From positions 20,653,501 to 20,717,500 of the forward strand of contig CM076144.1 in the NCBI GenBank assembly GCA_038025085.1: 64,000 bases of DNA, given 5' to 3'. Position numbers and translations under genes: made by a program. This document shows, piece by piece, positions 10,592 to 22,209 of the stretch (within the stretch, counting starts at the first letter, position 1; every line of letters begins with the position of its first letter). The notes below the pieces were generated by a model. The model was not told the DNA's origin. It ran no database searches and saw only the letters and a program-made list of their open reading frames with translations. The stretch comes from Tetragonia tetragonoides (lineage: Eukaryota > Streptophyta > Magnoliopsida > Caryophyllales > Aizoaceae).

Positions 10592-11344
10592 TGTAGACGC
10601 AAAATTTTGACTTGTATTTCTTTTAATAAATATTACAGTTAATATTAGCATTAACTGTAATTACCCTAATTAAATAAGTCATTTGGGCTAAAAAGGGGAT
10701 TTAGGGCCCATAAGGTGACCCAACCCATTAGCAAAGCAAAGCCCAAAGCCCAAAGTCCAAAAGAGAAAATAAATCAAAAATCCAAAAAAGAATATAAAAG
10801 AGAAAATACAAAAATTAATAAGGATTGGAATTATGATGTCATGCATGACATCATTCCATGACATCATGATGTCATGCATGACATCACAATATTCCCATGT
10901 TCCCATCCAATAGCTAAAGACAAAAGGGAATAATGGTATCAAGTAGAATACCAAAATACTCTTCCCTTTTCCATGAATTAAGCTCCCCACCCAAAAAATT
11001 AAATAAAAATCAAAAAAAATTCCCCCCTCACAACCAAAACAAGAGAAGAAAAAGAAAAAAAAAATTCTTTTCCCCCTCCCCCACGTTTTTTTATTTCTTT
11101 TTTTTATTATTTTTATTTTATTTTTGTTTTTCCTTTTTCTTTTTTCTCTCCCACCTTATCTCATGTTTTCTCTTTCCTACTCACTTCCACCTCACAAGAT
11201 TCTCCCATCTTCTTTCCATTACCACAAATGTGACATTTGTCACTCTCCCATCCACATTCTCTCATCCCCCATCTCACCATCCACCTCCCACCAAATCCCA
11301 TCCTTCATTTCCTAACCCTAATTCACCCATCATCTTTCCCCCCT

Positions 11345-11352
11345 TATAAATA
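11345..11352 (+). promoter_or_regulatory. TATA box of the LTR promoter
   Basis: TATAAATA in the context CCCTTATAAATACCCC, preceded by long pyrimidine tracts and followed about 30 bp on by CT-rich sequence typical of a plant start site. Confidence 0.6.
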
Positions 11353-14246
11353 CCCCCTAAAAAACTAACTTAAGGGCCCTTTACCTCTTCCTCGTCTCCA
11401 CTTCTCTCTCTAGTTTTCCTACCATCTTTTCAACTTACTTCAACTTTTGAAGGTTTTCTAAAAACTTCTTCTATTTCTAAAACTTCTTTTTTTATCTAGT
11501 TAGTACAAACTAAAGAGCGTTTGTACTAACTAATTTAATTTTGAAGATTGAGATTTCTAGATCTACGCAAGGGTAATCTTTTATCTCTCTCCTTCAATTA
11601 TTTATTTTCTAAGTGTTTTTACTAACCATTTCATTTTGTATATAAATTGATAATAAACACTATTATCCCCCCTTAATAATCTCATTTTCACCGGTTGGAC
11701 ACTTTATAGGTGTGGGCATGAACCACCCTAGTTTTTTGAGCGGCCAAAAATTCCTAGGTAAGGGTTCAAGTGCCCACGCGAACACGTCACCATGGGGGAC
11801 TTAGATCCAACTTGTAAAGAGTGATTTTTTGGGGTGAGGAAGAGAGTTGTTTGTGCCAAAATTATGTGATCAATGAATGTTTCTCTCTTTCTCATCACCA
11901 TTTTCATTTTTTTTTATATACTTGAAATTGAATAAAAAAGGTCATTTTGCATATAGAGGCCTCGGATTTACTTTTTGTACAAAGTTGTAATAATTCGGAT
12001 AGTTGACAATTTTTAGAGCATATTTCATTTGTAGATATAAGACGATCCAATGGTTGGAATTTGATGCAATTAGTATTATAAAAACCCTTGTTCAGAGGGC
12101 TTTCTAAAGAAATAACAACCACCAGATCCAACGGTTAAGTCGTTCGCAGTTGAATTTTGAAGTTTCTGCATCTAAAAATGATCAACGTTCATAGATGTGT
12201 AAATAACGAACAAACGGTTAAGTTTTGAGCTTGGTCTATTTCTGAGTAAATTAAAGGAGATTTCCTTAGATGTCTACATACACCTATTTTGTCCATTTTG
12301 GATACCAAACAAATTTTAAAAGATTTTTGAAAAGACGAAGAAGTGCTGTCCCTTTAATGATTTTCTCAAATTTCGACCTTGTAAATAAATGGCTCAGTTT
12401 AACCACTTAGGATAGTGCTCTTTCTTTGATATATTTTTTACGAAGTCCTTAGTGGGTCTTATTCAATATGTAAAGAAGAATTCAAGTTTAATGAAGTATA
12501 TTTAATTCTAAAATTAACCAACTGAGTATATGTCCAAAAATGATAATGTTCACTTAAATGAAAAGTCTGTGGTGTTTAGAAACTCTTTAATGAAAGATGA
12601 ACTTTGATTTGGATAGAAAACGCAATAAGAACCAATCTAGGCTTTGGATTCAATCCATTAGGATGTATTTTCGATTTTTAATGAATTAATCAAACAGACT
12701 TTAACTCTGTCAAAATGAAAGACAATTGGTTAGTTTAGAACATTAGGACTTTTTGTATAGTTCTTTTGTTTATTTTTTTAAATGACTTAGACTTGTCTAA
12801 AATTCATGAATTTGTGTGTACATATCCATCTTCAAGTATTGTCTAAGTCCTCTAAATATTATACCTAGATCACTTGTAAATAATTCCCAATAAATCAAAA
12901 ACCAATGGTCTGTCCAAAGGCTTTCAGAAGCTCGTAAATAGTGAATAACTCACCGATCGTCAAGTTTCTTGAATTGAGATTTTTACAGTGGAAACAAGAA
13001 GTAAAATGAACCAATTTAGGCATTTGAAGAACTCGATTTGGTTGAGTTATGACTGAGATATGAATTTTAGAAGTTCTGTCCGAAATCATTGTAAAAACGG
13101 TTTTGTTTGGTTTTATAAACGATTTTTGTTTAATTATCAAATGAACCCACAAAAATACGAAATTCTCCAGTTTATTCCTTTAGTGTGTCCCACTAATTAT
13201 AAAAATAAATTTGGAGTTAAAAAGTCGCAATTGGATTAATCCCTTATCGATTCTTTCAAACCGCTTTTGTAAATAACCAATTCTTTGTAAATAAATCAAT
13301 TCTTTTGTAAATGAACCAATCTGTGAATAAGTCCAACTTTTGAAGACGAAGATGAAGATCGAGCCCTGGAGGCGCCATGTACATGAAGATCAAGTCTTTT
13401 TCTCCTTTTTAGGATTTTTAGACATTTTTTGTATTTTGTATTGTAAATACTCGATATGTAATTCATTTATTCTGAGGCCTCTTTATTTGCATTTTTGTAC
13501 ATTTGCATTCATATGCTTCCACCTAATAATTCAACTCGAAAAATAAAATAAAAAGAACTTCTCTCACTTGTGTGATGTATATTATGTTAAAAACGTTTTC
13601 TAAAATCAGTGTATTCGTTTATGTACACAATCCGGCCCGGGGCCAAATTCGAGGTTAGAATCAGAAATTTGCTTATACGCGATCATGAGTGTTCCACCTA
13701 CCATTCCATTAAATCACCTTCATACAAATCACATTCCCCAGTGGAATCTATATTTCCCCGATTACAACCATTTTCCCCAGTGGAATACCTATAATCAATT
13801 AGAAGCTAATTATTGATCGTCCCCTCTTATTTGGTTTCGGTCCACCCCGGGGGATCCTATCGGAAAGACTCCTTTGAGCCATCACCCACCAATACATACC
13901 CAAAATCTACACAAATCATCCATTTATCCACCCCAATGAATGTTATTCTCCAGTAAGGAACGAATATTTTTGAGAAGTCTAATCTTTATACTCAAAGCTA
14001 AGAATTGGGTTGATCCCCGTATATTACCAAATATTGTTGGGTTGAACGCCTCGAAGGAGCAGGCTAATCATCCCATTTGAGCTTTTCCCTAATTCTTCGA
14101 GGAGAGTAGGGGTTCCTCGGATCAATTCGACTCTAAGTCGCGAGTTATCCTATAAGCTTCTCAATCATATCCCTCTTTACGGGAAAGAACATCCATACCC
14201 GCCTTAGTGGCACCCAAGGAGTCTTACTGACCGGATCCCCCAGTCA

Positions 14247-14315
14247 GAACTACGTAAGGGTTTTGATCCAGGAGTAGATTCAAGACCTACGATGAATGGT
14301 ACGTAGTGCAGTATT
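14247..14315 (+). other. ACTACGT/ACGTAGG hairpin motif, copy 5 (in the LTR)
   Basis: A copy inside the 3' LTR: GAACTACGTAAGG, TTTGATCCA, a short spacer, TGG, TACGTAGTG. The outer stem CTACGT/ACGTAG is intact; the inner stem is only CCA/TGG and the trailing hairpin is not clear. Confidence 0.45.
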
Positions 14316-15141
14316 TTGCAATATCCAAACCCGCCGTACGTAAACGAATACACCGATTCAAAATCGACTTTTTCTGTATGCTAAGTGACAATGTTTACAT
14401 ATATGTGCTTTTCTTTTATCATTCAAGGCATTACATAATTCAATTCAAAGCTTTCATATGGGATACAACGTATTAGTAATGATCCCTTACTCAGTACGGA
14501 GGAGGAGACAGGTCCGAGGACGTCCGCACCTTCTAACCTAGACCCCGAACCAAGATCTCTGATTCGCAAACCAGTCAAAGAATTTTCGTGCCTTATCGAG
14601 ATGGAGTAAACTTTTGGGTTTCTTAAATGGTTTTCTTTAAAATCGTTTATAAAACCCTTTCTTTTGTAAAAACCCTTCCTTGTTTGGTTCATAACAAGAT
14701 GGAGACTCTTCTTTTGTAAAAACCCGTCCTTGTTCGGGCCATAACAAGGTGGCGACTTCGAACCTTAAGATGATTCCTTGACAATTGGCCTCTTCAATCG
14801 GTTGATTTCCGTGGAACGTGCCTCTGGCACGTAGCGCGACGATTCCCTGGTCCTAATCCAGGAAAAACCCAGAATCTGGCCCCACAGTCTCAAAAACTTG
14901 AGTTGGGGCAATTATTCGGGGCACTGTCCAACGATCCCTGTCGCTCCAGTATTCACTCCAGCTTTAAGCAAAGTCAGTTGTCAAAGGCATGGTAATTTGT
15001 CTCGTAGTCTCCTAACGAGGAATAACCTGTTTCAACCCATATTGCCTCATGACCCTAAAAGAGAAGAAAAATTGTACTCATGTACAAACTTACTATCCTA
15101 GATAGTGTAAGGGATATTCTTACAGCAAGCAACCAAAGAAG

Positions 15142-15960
15142 TCAAACTCCACTAAGGTACATACCAACGGATAGCAGGTCCAATTCAGCAAGGGTCTTCT
15201 CATTAAACAACCTTTTCCTAACCCAAAAGCTAGCAGCGTTATAAGTTTTTCTCCTCCATGCTTTAGAAGAACGAACCATCATATTTTCTGGTGACTCTAT
15301 CAACCTCATTTGCTCACATAGCCAGATTTGAAGCAGCAGGGGGCTGCCAGAAAATGCTTCCCTAGGCAATACTTTAACCTTTCAAGCCCTAGAATTGTTT
15401 CTCCTACAACCAGGTGTAAAGGAGAGTGCTCTTCAGCCATTTGATCTACTACTCGCAACAACGAGGCCCTACACAGATCAGAAGATTCTACATTGACAAA
15501 CAATAGGTGGTTTAATAAACAGAGCACATGCTCGTCGACGTCAACCCCTGAATATTACATTCTACTCAGAAGAGGAAGAAATTTTTTCATAGATTTGAAC
15601 TAAGTCCACATCGACACCAAGAATCATACTTTTGGCTTCCGCAGATGACAAGCCTAGAGATTTTCTGTATTGATTACTAAAATCATCCCTCAAATAAGGC
15701 AAAGTTGGGGGAATAATATCAAACATGTTAGTAATAGCAGCAAATTCCTCTCTTAAAGGGCATAATTCAGAGTTACCAAAACGGAAAACGTACAATTCTG
15801 GATCCCAATAGTTCAATGCAAACAAAAGAAGAGGCCACAGAATTTTAGTCGGTTTTAAAGCCAGCAGGGTTGAGATATGATACGGAGCCAGTTCCAGTTT
15901 ATCTTCCACAGTCAGATTTTTGCACCAAACATCGAATACATTTTCAAAAGATTTCACCAT
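15142..15960 (-). pseudogene. DUF7745-like retroelement accessory protein (broken)
   Basis: Starts at the ATG complementary to 15958-15960. The first 132 codons include YWDPELYVFRFGNSELCPLR and EEFAAIT, the pattern of the plant retroelement-associated DUF7745/plant-mobile-like family (a 'WDP..F.FG..EL.P..EE' core). The frame stops at about 15562. Further down the same strand, 15527-15306 (VVGETILGLERL) and 15369-15142 (FSGSPLLLQIWLCEQMRLIE) continue the same family in two more frames, so at least two breaks separate the parts. A TATA-like box and a cluster of GC-rich motifs lie upstream at 16031-16210. No function is established for this family; it is found mostly in transposons. Confidence 0.6.
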
Positions 15961-16030
15961 GATAGAAGTTTTGTGAAATTTGAAGAGCTAAAGTCTTAAA
16001 AAAGATATGACATTGGACATCCCGACAATC

Positions 16031-16210
16031 CTATTTATAGCACAAAAAAAAAGATCGTGCCAGAAACAGTCAGAAATTCGAAAACAACCCAAAATCAGAG
16101 CCATCAGCGGCTCTGGCCAGGGCCATTAGCGGTTGTGCCCAGCGCCGCCAGTGGCCCTCAGCAGAGGCCCAAAGCCGCCAGCGGCTGTGCCCTGAGCCGC
16201 TAGCGGTCCT
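16031..16210 (-). promoter_or_regulatory. Presumed antisense promoter with GC-rich near-palindromes
   Basis: Read on the minus strand, GCTATAAATAG (TATA box, 16031-16040) lies about 70 bp upstream of the ATG at 15960. Some 60-170 bp upstream of that are five imperfect copies of a CCGCTAGCGG-like motif (CCGCTAGCGG, CCGCTGGCGG, CCACTGGCGG, CCGCTAATGG, CCGCTGATGG) spread over 16101-16210, several followed by CTCTGG or CCCTGG. The same motif in the same orientation lies upstream of TATA boxes at 19321-19390 and 27881-28050. Confidence 0.55.
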
Positions 16211-16469
16211 CACCTCGGCCCGGTCCATTTTTCCTCCTGCTCTCGTCCGTCCCCCGGGTCCGTGTCCGATTCACAAAGCACAACGCGGTTACAAGTCCGA
16301 GACTATGTTGCATACTTAGAGATCAGACGGGCATAATCGAGTCATAATAGCATACATAGTCATATAAAATGCATAAAAAACAGGTGTTCAAATTTCATAA
16401 GGCAGAATCTACAGATCAAGCCTACACTACTGAAATGGTGCTATCATCGTCATTGCTATCAGCTTCATC

Positions 16470-19052
16470 ATCAAAGGTAGGCCCATGACTGAAGTTTCCT
16501 CTCAAGTAGTAGAAAGAGCCCTTAGTGCTGAACGAGCTATAAATTGGCCAGCTGTAACTGGGCTTCATGTCCCGACCATTAAACATAGGCACACGCATGG
16601 GGGTACCCGCAGAAAACCCGGTCCGAAAAGGCTCTCCGCAGCCTGGCTGTCAAATTCCAAAGCCACATTCTGATGCGAAGGCCCAGCTTGAGGCACACCC
16701 CATCCAGGGACATATGCCCATCCTCCACTCACAGGGGTCATGATAGGCCTACTACCCAAAGTAGGTTGAAAACCCGCAACAGAAAACATCTATGGCACAT
16801 GGAGGTGTGGCCTAGATGGCCTAGACACCTCAGCAGAAGGAGGCTTAGTCACCACAACAATAGGAGACCGAGAAAAAGACGGTGTACTCGCCGAAGAAGC
16901 TCTCGCCGACGAGTGTCGTGGTCCCACTGAAGACAAAGACTGCGACATCTGCACAAACTCAAGACAAGAATGTTAAACTAAGCACCCCACTTAGTTGAAC
17001 AAAAAGACAAAGTGCACTTACACTTGCAGTCCCGGATCGAGAACTCTTTCCTCGGCCCATCACCCAGCTTTACCCCTTCTTCAACAAGTGGATGAGCTTG
17101 AAGACTTGAGAGGTTTGTTCCCGGTTCAGCTACAAAAAGACAATAGACAGAGTCAGCATTTGAAAACAAGTACAAGTCAGAAACTAAGAGAGGATGAAAA
17201 AAAAACTTACCCCCACACAATCATCGGGCAATGGTAAACCCTCTACAGCCTCTTCCTCAGCACTATGTAGGGAAAACACCTCCGTTATGCGACCCCCACT
17301 CTCGCCAACGTACCTCACCTCAGTACTCGGTAAGGTTATGCTTGGAGGTTAACTACGAGGGACTCTGGAACGAGACCTCCTGTATCCCCGGGGAGCCGCA
17401 CGATCCGCCTACAAGGACACAAAAGTCAGTATTCTACAAATGCAATTGTAAGACATGAATCAAGATTTTACCTCAGAAGTAAGGTCTGGCATCAAACGAT
17501 CCAAGCAGTAGAAAAGGTACACCGCTGTACGGTCACCCAAGTACCACTCAAAGCTAAACGTCCCCTAAAACACTACCCGTAGAGTAGACACCCTTTAGGA
17601 CTCAGTAGTAATATAGGATGGGACCCCGGGAACCTCATCAAAAGCGATCCACAACACCTGCAGAATACAAGATCAGAGTTCATTCACACCACATGAACTA
17701 GAAAATATATATATGAAGACAAGTCAAGGACAACATAACTCCGACGCAGCTCGGCTCTCATAAGTAACCCGAAAATCCTCCAAAGAGGAAAAGGGATGGC
17801 TGTCTCTACCAACCCATCGTGCACCTAGTGGGAACATCCTCAAACCAGGACGATGGGGACTAAAAGCTGGAAAGTACTTGAAAAACTACAACTGCCATAC
17901 AAGTAGTAATAATCAGATACGGGTCTACTATAAAATATGCATATGCACAAGGAATAAAAAAAGATATGCCTACCTTTAGTATCTTCCAAGGGCCAGAAAT
18001 GGACACCCTCCGGGTCGTCGCCTTACGCCTGGAAGTTTGACGACACCATCTCACCAAAGAACCATAAGCAGAAGCATCGAAGTTGTACTCATGTACTATG
18101 GTCAGATCATCCAGACATCACAGAAACCCAATCTGGCATACACTCTTCTTTTGGGCAAAAATAGTCGCCCCCAACAGATAAGCCAAAAAGATACGGGCTC
18201 GCTGGTCCTCGGTGACCCCCTGCTCGGTCAAAGCCTCCCATAACCTCAGCAAGGAGACTTGGCCTCCATCAAAAAGATGGCAACAGGCCCATACAGCTCA
18301 AGCCAACCTATCCGCATGCAAATGGTAGTTCGCATAGTACAGCAAAGGACGCCCTCTAAAGGACAAGCCCGTCAATATGGAAAACTTATACAGAGTAGGA
18401 AGCATCTCTCCCGCAGGTGTATGAAAGGTATTCGTAGTATCCCAAAACCTCTCCAACAACCCATGAAAAATCACCCGAGTATCACCCGAATGGCAAGACG
18501 GGACGACAGACAAATAGGACTCAAAACCTGAAGCCCGAATTATCCCCCTTGTCCTCTCAGAAAAAGAATCCAACATCACGGCCCAGTTTGAAGTGGACCC
18601 ATGGGCCTGTAAATACGTACCAACCCCCTAGCCAACAAACAAAATTTTTTCAATACCCCATATACTACAATTCCAACCTAGATAATTCCACACAAGTATT
18701 ATACACAGTTGACCACCAATCCAGTACAATCCCAATTTGTTCGTGTGCCGAAGCACTAACAGTTCAAGTTTTTAGTACAAAATAAACAAAAAAAAATAAA
18801 ACAAGACTGAGGAAGTCAGAAACATACTAGACCTAAGTTGGACAAACGACTTTGTCTGTCGAGCAAAAGCACACTACGGTCCCAAACCTCCGTTGGACGC
18901 CAATCCACACGCATGAATGAGTCCTGGTACAAATTCGCCTGGTCCGAATGGTGTGGAGGAGGTCTCCAAGATAACAGAAATTCGGTACGAAAGAGGTCTC
19001 GGTTTTCCTCTTCCCCGGTCATAGGACGCTTCCCTTTGTCTTTGGGAGCCAT
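16470..19052 (-). pseudogene. Plant mobile domain (PMD) accessory gene, degenerate
   Basis: Begins at the ATG complementary to 19050-19052 (MAPKDKGKRP). A first exon runs to about 18835, where a GT donor follows. The second exon, about 18620-17975, carries the PMD core: RGIIRASGF, then ERFWDTTNTFHTPAGEMLPT and LTGLSFRGRPL, closely matching the 'aminotransferase-like, plant mobile domain' family (MAIN/MAIL1 relatives and many transposon copies). Two in-frame stops lie in this exon (about 18295 and 18150). Further pieces near 17750-17840 and 17475-17640 (FEWYLGDRT) extend the domain, and a Gly/Pro-rich tail is near 16565-16789. Genomic PMD proteins act in silencing; transposon copies are of unknown use. 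Confidence 0.65.
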
Positions 19053-19320
19053 GAACAAGGTTTTCAAGCTTTCTCTATCAACAAGTGGAAATTTCAAGTG
19101 TCAGATTCGCAATATACAAGCACCCATTCAACAATGCAACCTGAAATTCAGCTACTAGGCGAAGAATTAAACAAGTTCAGGACAAAAAGAAAGGAATTTG
19201 GTCAAGAATTGACTTACCTACAAAAAACTTTGAGCTTTCGACAATGGCAGAAGAACTTCGACCGAGTGAAGAAGACGATGCGAAAATGAAGCGAAACGCG
19301 GGCTGAAGCTCGCGATTCGC

Positions 19321-19390
19321 TCATTTATCCAGCCCCATCAAGGGCCGCTAGCGGTTCTCACTTCGACAACCAGGGCCGCCAGCAGTTGTG
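19321..19390 (-). promoter_or_regulatory. Presumed promoter of the PMD pseudogene with GC-rich motifs
   Basis: On the minus strand, GGATAAATGAG (19321-19331) is a weak TATA-like box some 270 bp upstream of the ATG. Just before it are CCGCTAGCGGCCC (a perfect 10-bp palindrome CCGCTAGCGG at about 19346-19355) and CTGCTGGCGGCCCTGG. The arrangement matches the other two motif-plus-TATA sites. Confidence 0.45.
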
Positions 19391-19451
19391 ACTGGCCAGC
19401 ACATGCGGGCCCCCCTACTGGCCCCAAATCATATTCTCAGCCCAAAATCCG

Positions 19452-19600
19452 TTATTTGGCACAGTTTGTTCACGGCAAAGATCAGTATCAAGTGCGTGGG
19501 AACGGGCCCATTGGCTCACAAATTTAAAATTCAATAGTCGGCCCATTTCACGGTACCGTCTACTATCAGGTAATGTTTTGCAGGCCACAAATACTCAAAC
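19452..19600 (+). repeat. Segment shared with the Tat-like element at 32334-32493
   Basis: Both copies have GTTATTT, GGCAAAGATCAGTA, a GC-rich CAAG-GCG-GGG stretch, TTGGC-CA, AAAATTCAATAGT or AAAATTGAATAGT, CGGTACC, and GCAGG followed by CCAAATACT-type sequence. They are in the same orientation. It shows that the PMD-bearing region and the non-coding element are related. Confidence 0.75.
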
Positions 19601-19833
19601 ACATGTATTTTCCTAAACACATTTATTCAGCGCTAAGTGTTATGCTAATTCTAATGTTGTGCAGGAGCGAGCATTCCTTTTAAATATAAACATTTTTTTT
19701 ATAGGGTTGATTGTTCCCTTTACAATGCCATTTTTATAGGGATTAATGTACCTCTTTACAATAACACAACTATAGAGATTAATGTATCCTTTACAATAAC
19801 ACATTTATAGGGATAAATGTGCCCTTTATAATA

Positions 19834-22209
19834 CTCTCTCCGTTCTAATATTTTAGTCCATTTTTCCATTTTTGGATGTCCTAAAACTAAGTGTAGTTCT
19901 GAAAATAGATGGAAAAATGCTTCAAATATCCTAAATTGCCCTTTATGAATAGTGAATGATTTCTCGGGAAACAGTAGAACACATTAGAAAATATAGAGCA
20001 ATACTAATGACTAGCAATTAATGCATTGAGAAAATGGAACACTACAAACTCTTCTTTTGGAATAAAAAAAGAACCATGACATTAATAAAGGGAAAAAGTC
20101 CTAGAGATCAATTAGAGTACATTCTTCTCAGCTCAATACTCTGCAAACTAGGGACACAACTTGAAGCAGAGCCAAAAATTCCATTTGCTCAGTACCCTAA
20201 GAACACAACCATTTTTGTACCAAAAAGGAAAAATAAAAATGCACTTAAAAAAAAACTATGAACACAAAAGACATTGACTCATGATCCAGCCATCTCCTAG
20301 AAAAATGTTGGACTCATCCTTACACTTCTTCCACTTCATCTTCATCATCCTGTAGTGGTTCTTGTTGAAGAAGGTGGAAATAGGCTTTTTCAATAATGTC
20401 CAGTCCACATTCCAATTGTCTTGGAAGCATTTCTTGTCTTTGTAACCTCTTCTTTCCCATATGTGCTACGTTGTAGTTATTGCCACCACAACCATTGATT
20501 ATCTCAATATACACTGTTGCAATGTTATGAACACATAATCAAGACTCTCATAAGATATTTCATTGAATGATTGTTCCACCGCCGCAACTAAATCGTCAAT
20601 GTTAGATGGTGCTTCTTGCTGATGTAGCGACTGAATAGTTCTGAAGTAACCCAGGTCTAGAACATTTAGATCAGAGCTATTTGGGGGTTGACAAAAAAGT
20701 TGAATATCCAGGCCATTAGATTGTGAAGCTGCAAGAAATAGAGGATCCTTTGGATCAATATGTGGCCTAGCGTTATCTTGTTGAATACGAATTATGGTAG
20801 GTGCACAACAATGGGGCCATTTATATTGAATAGCGGGTATAACTTGTTCAATCAAGTATTTTCTATAGATATCTTTTGTCACAGCGGCCATAGCTTTAGT
20901 TTCCAGTGTACCCGCCGGTCGGTTCTTGCTACTCCGCTTTGCTCTCTCTTTGAAAATGAATGAAAATATGCCAATCTTACCAGAAAATTTCTCATTACAG
21001 CATGTATGAACTCTTGGCCGAGCAACTGCTGCGAGGAACATGACCTTTGGGATAAATCGTTTACTCTTGCATGTACGATATGGATCACACTCTTCCGGAA
21101 GTAGATAATAACGCTCTGATTCTTTGGATAACTAAAACCATTTTTCATCCACATGTATGACATTCATCATCTCTTCAAACAAAAAATTTTGAGATGGACC
21201 TTGAGGATGAAGTTTGGAAACACAAAAGTTTAGCCTTCGTACCTTGTTTGCCTCAGTCAAATGTGGTTTTGTTGCATTTGTATGCCTTCTGAGAGCACCT
21301 TCCTTGACCCATAGATGAAGTGTTGATTTTGACACATTGAGAGCATGAGCAAGCGACCGGATTGTCTTTCGACAACGTTTGGCAATCTTAGAAACTTCAG
21401 AGAAATCAATGGAAACTCGTTTACGACCTGCTTTTCCTACAAATCTTGAGGACACGTCAACCATAGATCCATTGGTCATGAGCTCTAACCCCCTTCTCCA
21501 AATTCTTGAAACAGTTTTATTGCATACATTAAAAGATGCAGCAATAGTACTTAAGCTCCCTTTTTTTAGTTTTCCATTTTCACTATCCCTTAAGAGAGCC
21601 TCGAAAACTTGTACGCGCTCGTCATTTGACAAATTTTTCTTTGGTTTTTTGGATTAACTAGGCTGGAGATCCATGGATGGGAATTGGGATGGAGATCTTT
21701 TTTTTTTTTTTTTTTTGAGCTTTGGAAAAGAAAGGGTTGATTGAGTTGATTAAAGATTTGTTCATCACATATTTATAGAAGTAAATCAAGTGGGAAAAAT
21801 TTTCAATCAAAATTTGAATTTGGAAAATTGGTGGTAATCTTCCCTCCATTGCCAAAATTTTGTTTTGAAGATTAGGCGCTAATAAATTTAAATATTTGGT
21901 GCTAATCCTAACATTTTGCATGTTGAAAAGTTGGAAAACTATTTACCCGCTAAAGTTCTCCCTCCAATAGCTTTTGTAATTGCAGAGTTGATTGCCAGTA
22001 GTAACATGACCTTCTATTTGCTTGGCGCAATTAATGGCAACTAAAGAGTCAATGATGCTAAAAAAAAAGGAGTCTAACTAAAAGGAGTCATTCAATCCAA
22101 ATACGAAGTAATTCAACGAAGGGAAAATCTGAAAACTAAGTAATTTATTATTTTTTTCCTTAATAAGTTGACTTTTCTGTAGGGGACTAAAATTATAGGA
22201 CGGAGGGAG
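19834..22209 (-). mobile_element. Mariner-like (plant MLE) DNA transposon
   Basis: Terminal inverted repeats of about 26 bp: the left end starts CTCTCTCCGTTCTAATATTT, and the right end reads CTCCCTCCGTCCTATAATTT on the other strand. TA flanks both ends (19832-19833 and 22210-22211), the expected target duplication. At 2376 bp it carries one minus-strand transposase gene and little else. It inserted into the 66-bp minisatellite. The CTCCCTCCGT ends are the type shared by plant Stowaway MITEs and their MLE relatives. Confidence 0.92.
20320..21632 (-). pseudogene. Mariner-like transposase (DD39D type), one stop and one frameshift
   Basis: Cut-and-paste transposase. An N-terminal helix-turn-helix region (STIAASFNVCNKTVSRIWRR) recognises the ends, followed by a second DNA-binding part (SLAHALNVSKSTLHLWVKEG). 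Catalytic Asp residues are visible in HVDEKWF (about 21135), QQDNARPH (about 20775) and PPNSSDLNVLDLGYF (about 20670), the plant DD39D spacing. The frame is broken by a stop directly after DEKWF (21132-21134), where relatives have Tyr. A one-base shift near 20515 moves the C-terminus (GGNNYNVAHMGKKRLQRQ) into another frame, ending in an acidic tail at 20320. The total of about 437 codons is normal for the family. Confidence 0.92.

Larger units (their letters stand above)
1..14886 (+). mobile_element. Tat/Ogre-clade Ty3 LTR retrotransposon, 5' end outside window
   Basis: The domain order read on + is gag, aspartic protease, a second gag-like region, G-patch, reverse transcriptase, RNase H, a second RNase H, integrase, tandem repeats, a purine tract and an LTR starting TGTAGACGC. 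The extra RNase H between the first one and integrase is the hallmark of the Tat lineage (Tat, Ogre, Retand). The size (at least 14.9 kb) and the long LTR fit Ogre-like members. The coding part has at least six in-frame stops and two or more frameshifts, so it cannot make its own proteins. Several of the stops lie where relatives have Trp or Arg, as expected from C-to-T decay of methylated DNA. The 5' LTR and primer-binding site are not in the window, so LTR divergence and the target duplication cannot be read. Confidence 0.9.
10592..14886 (+). repeat. 3' LTR of the Tat/Ogre element, about 4.3 kb
   Basis: Starts TGTAGACGC right after the purine tract. The end is placed at 14886 (GGCCCCACA) by likeness to the ends of other Tat LTRs; without the 5' copy this is an estimate. 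The TATA-like box at 11345 divides a ~0.75-kb CT-rich U3 from a long R/U5. A ~50-bp sequence with TTTTGTAAAAACCC and CATAACAAG is repeated near 14660-14750, and the last copy leads into GGTGGCGACTTC, resembling a Tat primer-binding site inside the LTR. No believable gene lies inside. Confidence 0.65.
14887..19833 (+). mobile_element. Remnant of a second Tat-like element carrying antisense accessory genes
   Basis: No gag or pol remains, but the sequence at 19452-19600 is clearly related to 32334-32493 inside the Tat-like element at 27279-34976, in the same orientation (shared runs include GGCAAAGATCAGTA and the region around CGGTACC). GC-rich motifs here also recur in that element's 5' LTR. 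By that orientation the element runs on +, so the two accessory pseudogenes at 15142-15960 and 16470-19052 are antisense to it. Tat elements such as Grande are known to carry an antisense gene near the 3' end. The boundaries are not visible; the element at 1-14886 probably inserted into it. Confidence 0.5.

Noticed and set aside
10848..10890. ATGATGTCATGCATGACATCA palindromes as an operator
   Set aside because: They are short inverted duplications within the LTR U3 (about 10833-10888); no supporting context for a binding site, though the symmetry is real.
14747..14758. Primer-binding site of a new element at GGTGGCGACTTC
   Set aside because: It lacks the following CACTGGGGA and sits inside the LTR; probably a remnant of an older site.
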